From Spirochaeta isovalerica (lineage in GTDB: Bacteria > Spirochaetota > Spirochaetia > DSM-2461), in the NCBI RefSeq assembly GCF_014207565.1, contig NZ_JACHGJ010000009.1:1-64000 (forward strand): 64,000 nucleotides of DNA, given 5' to 3'. The notes under the pieces were generated by a model. That model made no database searches. It saw nothing but the letters and a program-made list of their open reading frames with translations, and was not told the DNA's origin. This document shows positions 61,181 through 64,000 of this stretch, piece by piece. Numbering within the stretch: position 1 is the stretch's first letter; each line of letters opens with the position of its first letter. Made by a program: the position numbers and the translations under genes.

Positions 61181-62181
61181 CGAGACTCCCTGAAATCATT
61201 AAGCTTCTGTTTAACCATTTCCAGGGTTTCGGAAGGAATCAGTTTCCCTCTACCGACAATGGTGCTGTAGTCTTCATCGAACAGCTCCATCCATTCCTGT
61301 CTTTCACTTTCCGTGACATCGTCTACCTGAAGACCGTATTCCAGCATGATGTCCAGAGCCTGCTGATTCATCTCCTGGGAGGATATACTGAATTTGCTGT
61401 TGGCCCGCTGAACGGCAGCTTTCAGATCGGTGTGGTATTTTTCCGGTATCCGGTTCCATGTCCGGCTTGAAATAACCACACCCCCCAGAAGAGGAGAAAT
61501 GGGAAGGTTATTCATATGGGGAGTCAGAGCGAACCACTGGTACGCAGCAGCACCCATCGGCGGCGCGTAAAACGCATCGATCATTCCGCTCTGAAGTCCG
61601 GTAAGCGTGTCATTGAGACTCATGGGAATGACATGGAAATTGAGACTTTTCCAGGCATCCATCATTTCGGTTTCGTCTCCGTCAACAGCAATTTTCTGTC
61701 GTCTGAGCTGATCGGGCGTGGTTGCCTTATCGCGGCTGAAAAACTTGACCCATCCCGTTGAGGACCACATGAGGACTTCAAAGCCCTTGCTGTTGAAATC
61801 ATCATCGAATTCGGGAGCCACATTTTCCAGAATGAAATTGACTTCCTCATCATCAGCCAGGAGGAAAGGCAGGCTTAATACAAAAGATTCCGGTACGATT
61901 TTATTCATTCCGATCGCCGTCAGAACTGCCATATCGAGCTGATTGATACGCATCTTCTGTATCATGTTTTCTTCGCTGCCGGCGATTCCACCGGGAAAGA
62001 TTCTGATGTTGACCTGACCGCCTGTAATCTGCTTCCACTCCAGAGCCATCTGCTTCAAGGCCAGATCCCAGTCGGACCCGGCGGGAACGACGCTGCCCAG
62101 CTTGACCGTCAGCGAGGCAACAGGGCTGACAGCCATAAATATCATTATAAGAATCGAAATGATTCGCTTATGTTTTTTCAT
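61177..62181 (-). CDS. TRAP transporter substrate-binding protein (TatP/DctP-like)
   Basis: A 334-residue periplasmic protein with a signal peptide ending near VASL. DctP features are KLGSVVPAGSDWDLALKQM, the conserved arginine region with FPGGIAGSEENMIQKMR and the substrate loop GWVKFFSRDKATTPDQLR. The ATG at 62181 follows AGGGG and overlaps the TatT stop by one base. In T. pallidum the TatP protein docks on the TPR lipoprotein TatT, the gene before it here. Confidence 0.9.
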   Translation of the reverse strand: MKKHKRIISILIMIFMAVSPVASLTVKLGSVVPAGSDWDLALKQMALEWKQITGGQVNIRIFPGGIAGSEENMIQKMRINQLDMAVLTAIGMNKIVPESFVLSLPFLLADDEEVNFILENVAPEFDDDFNSKGFEVLMWSSTGWVKFFSRDKATTPDQLRRQKIAVDGDETEMMDAWKSLNFHVIPMSLNDTLTGLQSGMIDAFYAPPMGAAAYQWFALTPHMNNLPISPLLGGVVISSRTWNRIPEKYHTDLKAAVQRANSKFSISSQEMNQQALDIMLEYGLQVDDVTESERQEWMELFDEDYSTIVGRGKLIPSETLEMVKQKLNDFRESR

Positions 62182-63200
62182 CAAAAATCCCCTTCATCAA
62201 AATTCAGTAAAAAATAATCCGATCGGTGATCGAGAAGCCACCGGGCTTTTTCCTGGAATATTATAGACGCCAGACGCATTTCGGGGAACGCCTCAGGGTC
62301 AATTTCCAGCGCTGTTGTCAGAAGTTCTTCAAATTCCGGATAGTTCTGTTCGTTGACAGAAAGAGTGGAAGCCAGGGAGACATAAGGCATAACGCTGCTG
62401 TTTCCGTTTATCTCTACAGACCTTTCGAAGTGGTATCGGGCTCTGTCGGCTTGAGAGACAGCATTGGCAGCCTTGTAATACTCCTCCACGAAAAGAGCCG
62501 TCGATGAAGGATTCTCCCCTCCGGCTTTGAACATCATCGCTCCCGGCAGGGAACTGTTGATCATTATGAGCAAATCGTGGATTGCTCCGTTATTGAATGT
62601 CTCGTCAAGCTCGAGAGCTTTGTAGATCAGAGCGACCGGCTTGTAAACCTGGGGGCCGAGTTCAAAATCCAGCGGGTCTGTGGAAAACTCGCCCATCAGT
62701 CCGGATGCGGCCCAGTACATTGCCGGAACATCTTCGACTGTCATGTCCGCCAGAGCCTCGTCCACAAGACCCTGCCTGAGAAGTTCCGAAAACCCCGGAT
62801 GACTTAATTCCAGCGACCGGAAGAGATAATCCGCACCTCGCCGGTACATATTTTTGGCGCGGTGCAGCATTCTGTACTGCTCTTCATAATCATCGTCGGA
62901 AAGCATTTCCGCTTCAGTCTGTATGAAAACATTGGAATACATGATAAAAGAGCTTCCCGTCGCCAGAAGCAATGCCGGATCTTCGGGATTCTCCCCAGCC
63001 AGCATCTCATACATTTTCAGAATAAACGGCAGAGCGTCCTTTATGAGCTCAGGATCATCATCTCCTGTAAAAAGCTCGCTGCTTCCCTCTCCCGCCATAA
63101 CATCACTTATCATATTGATTCCCGCTTTCTTAATGGAAGCACAGCCGGAAAGCGTAAAAACGAGAATGATTAAAAATAAAAATATGCGATTTTTTTCCAT
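62181..63200 (-). CDS. TatT-type TPR lipoprotein associated with a TRAP transporter
   Basis: A 339-residue lipoprotein (LSGC, Cys20). The body is alpha-helical with TPR-like pairs (GENPEDPALLLATGSSF, RAKNMYRRGADYLFRSLEL, RYHFERSVEINGNSS). This matches Tp0956 (TatT) of T. pallidum, which assembles as a trimer around the TRAP binding protein and may hand over hydrophobic ligands. The start at 63200 is chosen because the signal peptide begins there. It is first of a three-gene operon with four- and one-base overlaps. Confidence 0.85.
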   Translation of the reverse strand: MEKNRIFLFLIILVFTLSGCASIKKAGINMISDVMAGEGSSELFTGDDDPELIKDALPFILKMYEMLAGENPEDPALLLATGSSFIMYSNVFIQTEAEMLSDDDYEEQYRMLHRAKNMYRRGADYLFRSLELSHPGFSELLRQGLVDEALADMTVEDVPAMYWAASGLMGEFSTDPLDFELGPQVYKPVALIYKALELDETFNNGAIHDLLIMINSSLPGAMMFKAGGENPSSTALFVEEYYKAANAVSQADRARYHFERSVEINGNSSVMPYVSLASTLSVNEQNYPEFEELLTTALEIDPEAFPEMRLASIIFQEKARWLLDHRSDYFLLNFDEGDF

Positions 63201-63272
63201 ACTACTATAATTACACATGGTAAATTACAATTCAAGAATTTCCATTCGCTTAAAAGGTATTATATTAAATAT

Positions 63273-63533
63273 ATGGATAAAGATAGTAATCCGGACCGTC
63301 TGGAGAAAGTGGAAGAACTTCTCAAACGGAAAAAACGGAACGGAAATCAGATATGCTGGATCAAATTCAATCCCGATGCGGAAATGAGTTATGACATTTC
63401 AGACGCGGAAGAAGATATAAAATGGATGCTTTACGAGATCAAACGTCTGCAGAACGAAAACCGGGAGCTCAAGGAATTCGCTGAAACATTGCGGGACCAG
63501 ATGACAGAAGAGCTGAACCGCAACCGGAAATAG
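63273..63533 (+). CDS. Small coiled-coil hypothetical protein
   Basis: An 86-residue charged protein. Its second half (about 45-82) is a long coiled coil (MLYEIKRLQNENRELKEFAE). A short beta-like stretch (ICWIKFNP) stands in the middle. No family is recognised. It is divergent from tatT and convergent with malQ, 16 bases away. Confidence 0.55.
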   Translation: MDKDSNPDRLEKVEELLKRKKRNGNQICWIKFNPDAEMSYDISDAEEDIKWMLYEIKRLQNENRELKEFAETLRDQMTEELNRNRK

Positions 63534-63549
63534 CTGCGGTCCCTTAAAA

Positions 63550-64000
63550 TCATTTCATGGGAAAACGACCGTAAATGCGGGAGAGCCGGAGATTTTTCTC
63601 TTTCAGCTCCTCACTGAGGTCTTCTTTTTTATAACGCCACTGCCAGTTGCCTCCGAGAGTAGAGGGAATATTCATCCTGGCCCCGTCGTCGAGGCCGAGA
63701 AAATCCTGCATGGGAATTATGCAGTATGCCGCGACTGACGCCATGGCCATACGGATGAATTCCTGAACAAGGTTATCCCCTTCGTATCCCGTATATTCCC
63801 TGATAAAAGCTCTCTCTTCATCTTTGCTGTTATCAAGCCAACCCTGCATGGTTGAGTTATCGTGGGTTCCCGTGTAGACAACAGCATTGGCAATGTAATT
63901 GTGGGGAAGAAAGATGTTCTCTGGATCGAGTCCGGCTTCTCCCTCGGCATAATCGAATGCGAACTGAAGGATGCGCATTCCCGGAAATCCGAATTCATCC
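63550..64000 (-). CDS. malQ: 4-alpha-glucanotransferase (3' part, runs off the window)
   Basis: The last 149 codons of a glycoside hydrolase family 77 enzyme, open through the window edge. The segment FPGMRILQFAFDY and the catalytic-site motif YTGTHDNSTMQGW (the third conserved aspartate), then IPMQDFLGLDDGARMNIPST and NWQWRYKKEDL, are diagnostic. It transfers maltosyl units between glucans in maltodextrin or glycogen metabolism. Only the carboxyl end is seen. Confidence 0.92.
   Translation of the reverse strand, partial: DEFGFPGMRILQFAFDYAEGEAGLDPENIFLPHNYIANAVVYTGTHDNSTMQGWLDNSKDEERAFIREYTGYEGDNLVQEFIRMAMASVAAYCIIPMQDFLGLDDGARMNIPSTLGGNWQWRYKKEDLSEELKEKNLRLSRIYGRFPMK

Noticed and set aside
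1-64000. CRISPR array
   Set aside because: No regularly spaced direct repeats were seen; the only repeats are the attC arms, the tRNA-Pro repeats and the DUF898 coding repeats.

Overview
The window looks like part of a spirochaete chromosome (Spirochaetota). This is an inference from gene content. The strongest marker is a tatT-tatP-fused TRAP permease operon of the type known from Treponema pallidum (Tp0956-0958). Others are an integron with a tyrosine integrase, as known in Treponema denticola, sugar-transport and diguanylate cyclase genes, and many secreted lipoproteins. Genes are tightly packed, often with 1-17 bp overlaps, and TTG and GTG starts are common. The bulk is of moderate GC; the first ~4 kb is strikingly AT-rich.

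Region 1-5362 is an integron. An IntI-type integrase on + is preceded by a candidate attI and by at least three cassettes pointing away from it: an MFS transporter, an AAA ATPase with a TOPRIM-like DUF4435 domain, and a third whose first codons reach the window edge. Two well-formed attC sites separate them. The first cassette boundary can be placed at 3876/3877 because the bases there match the left end of that cassette's own attC. From 5259 the ordinary chromosome begins: a cation/proton antiporter and a PAS-GGDEF protein. Next come a YesM-type kinase and an AraC-type response regulator directly upstream of an L-rhamnose ABC importer with a rhamnose mutarotase (rhaSTPQ-rhaM), closed by a good terminator.

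Region 15.3-29 kb mixes small units: two orphan periplasmic binding proteins, a cysteine-motif protein with an apparently leaderless promoter, and a YdjI/YdjG-like SPFH + zinc-ribbon pair with a TrmB regulator. It also holds biosynthetic threonine deaminase, a radical-SAM sulfatase-maturase-like enzyme, an Fe-S aldo/keto reductase, a second GGDEF protein and a DUF898 protein built from five exact 50-residue repeats.

Region 29-43 kb is envelope-oriented: a methyltransferase, a giant alpha-2-macroglobulin-like lipoprotein without a thioester, penicillin-binding protein 1C and an S1-family protease form one operon. A divergent M15 peptidase lipoprotein, a MraY-like transferase, tRNA-Pro(CGG) with an inverted duplicate of its 3' end, and a Ca2+/cation exchanger follow.

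Region 43-64 kb carries an aminoacyl-tRNA-protein transferase, a U32 peptidase, and a long minus-strand run of PtsP, MoxR, DUF58, TgpA-like transglutaminase and TPR protein. After that come ProC, TPR genes, moaA-moaC-moaB, a GPH sugar symporter, the TatT/TRAP operon and the 3' part of malQ. The most noteworthy points are the integron and its AAA/DUF4435 cassette, the thioester-less A2M next to pbpC, the five-fold DUF898 protein, the tRNA-Pro palindrome, and a hairpin that would hide the ribosome-binding site of the GPH symporter.
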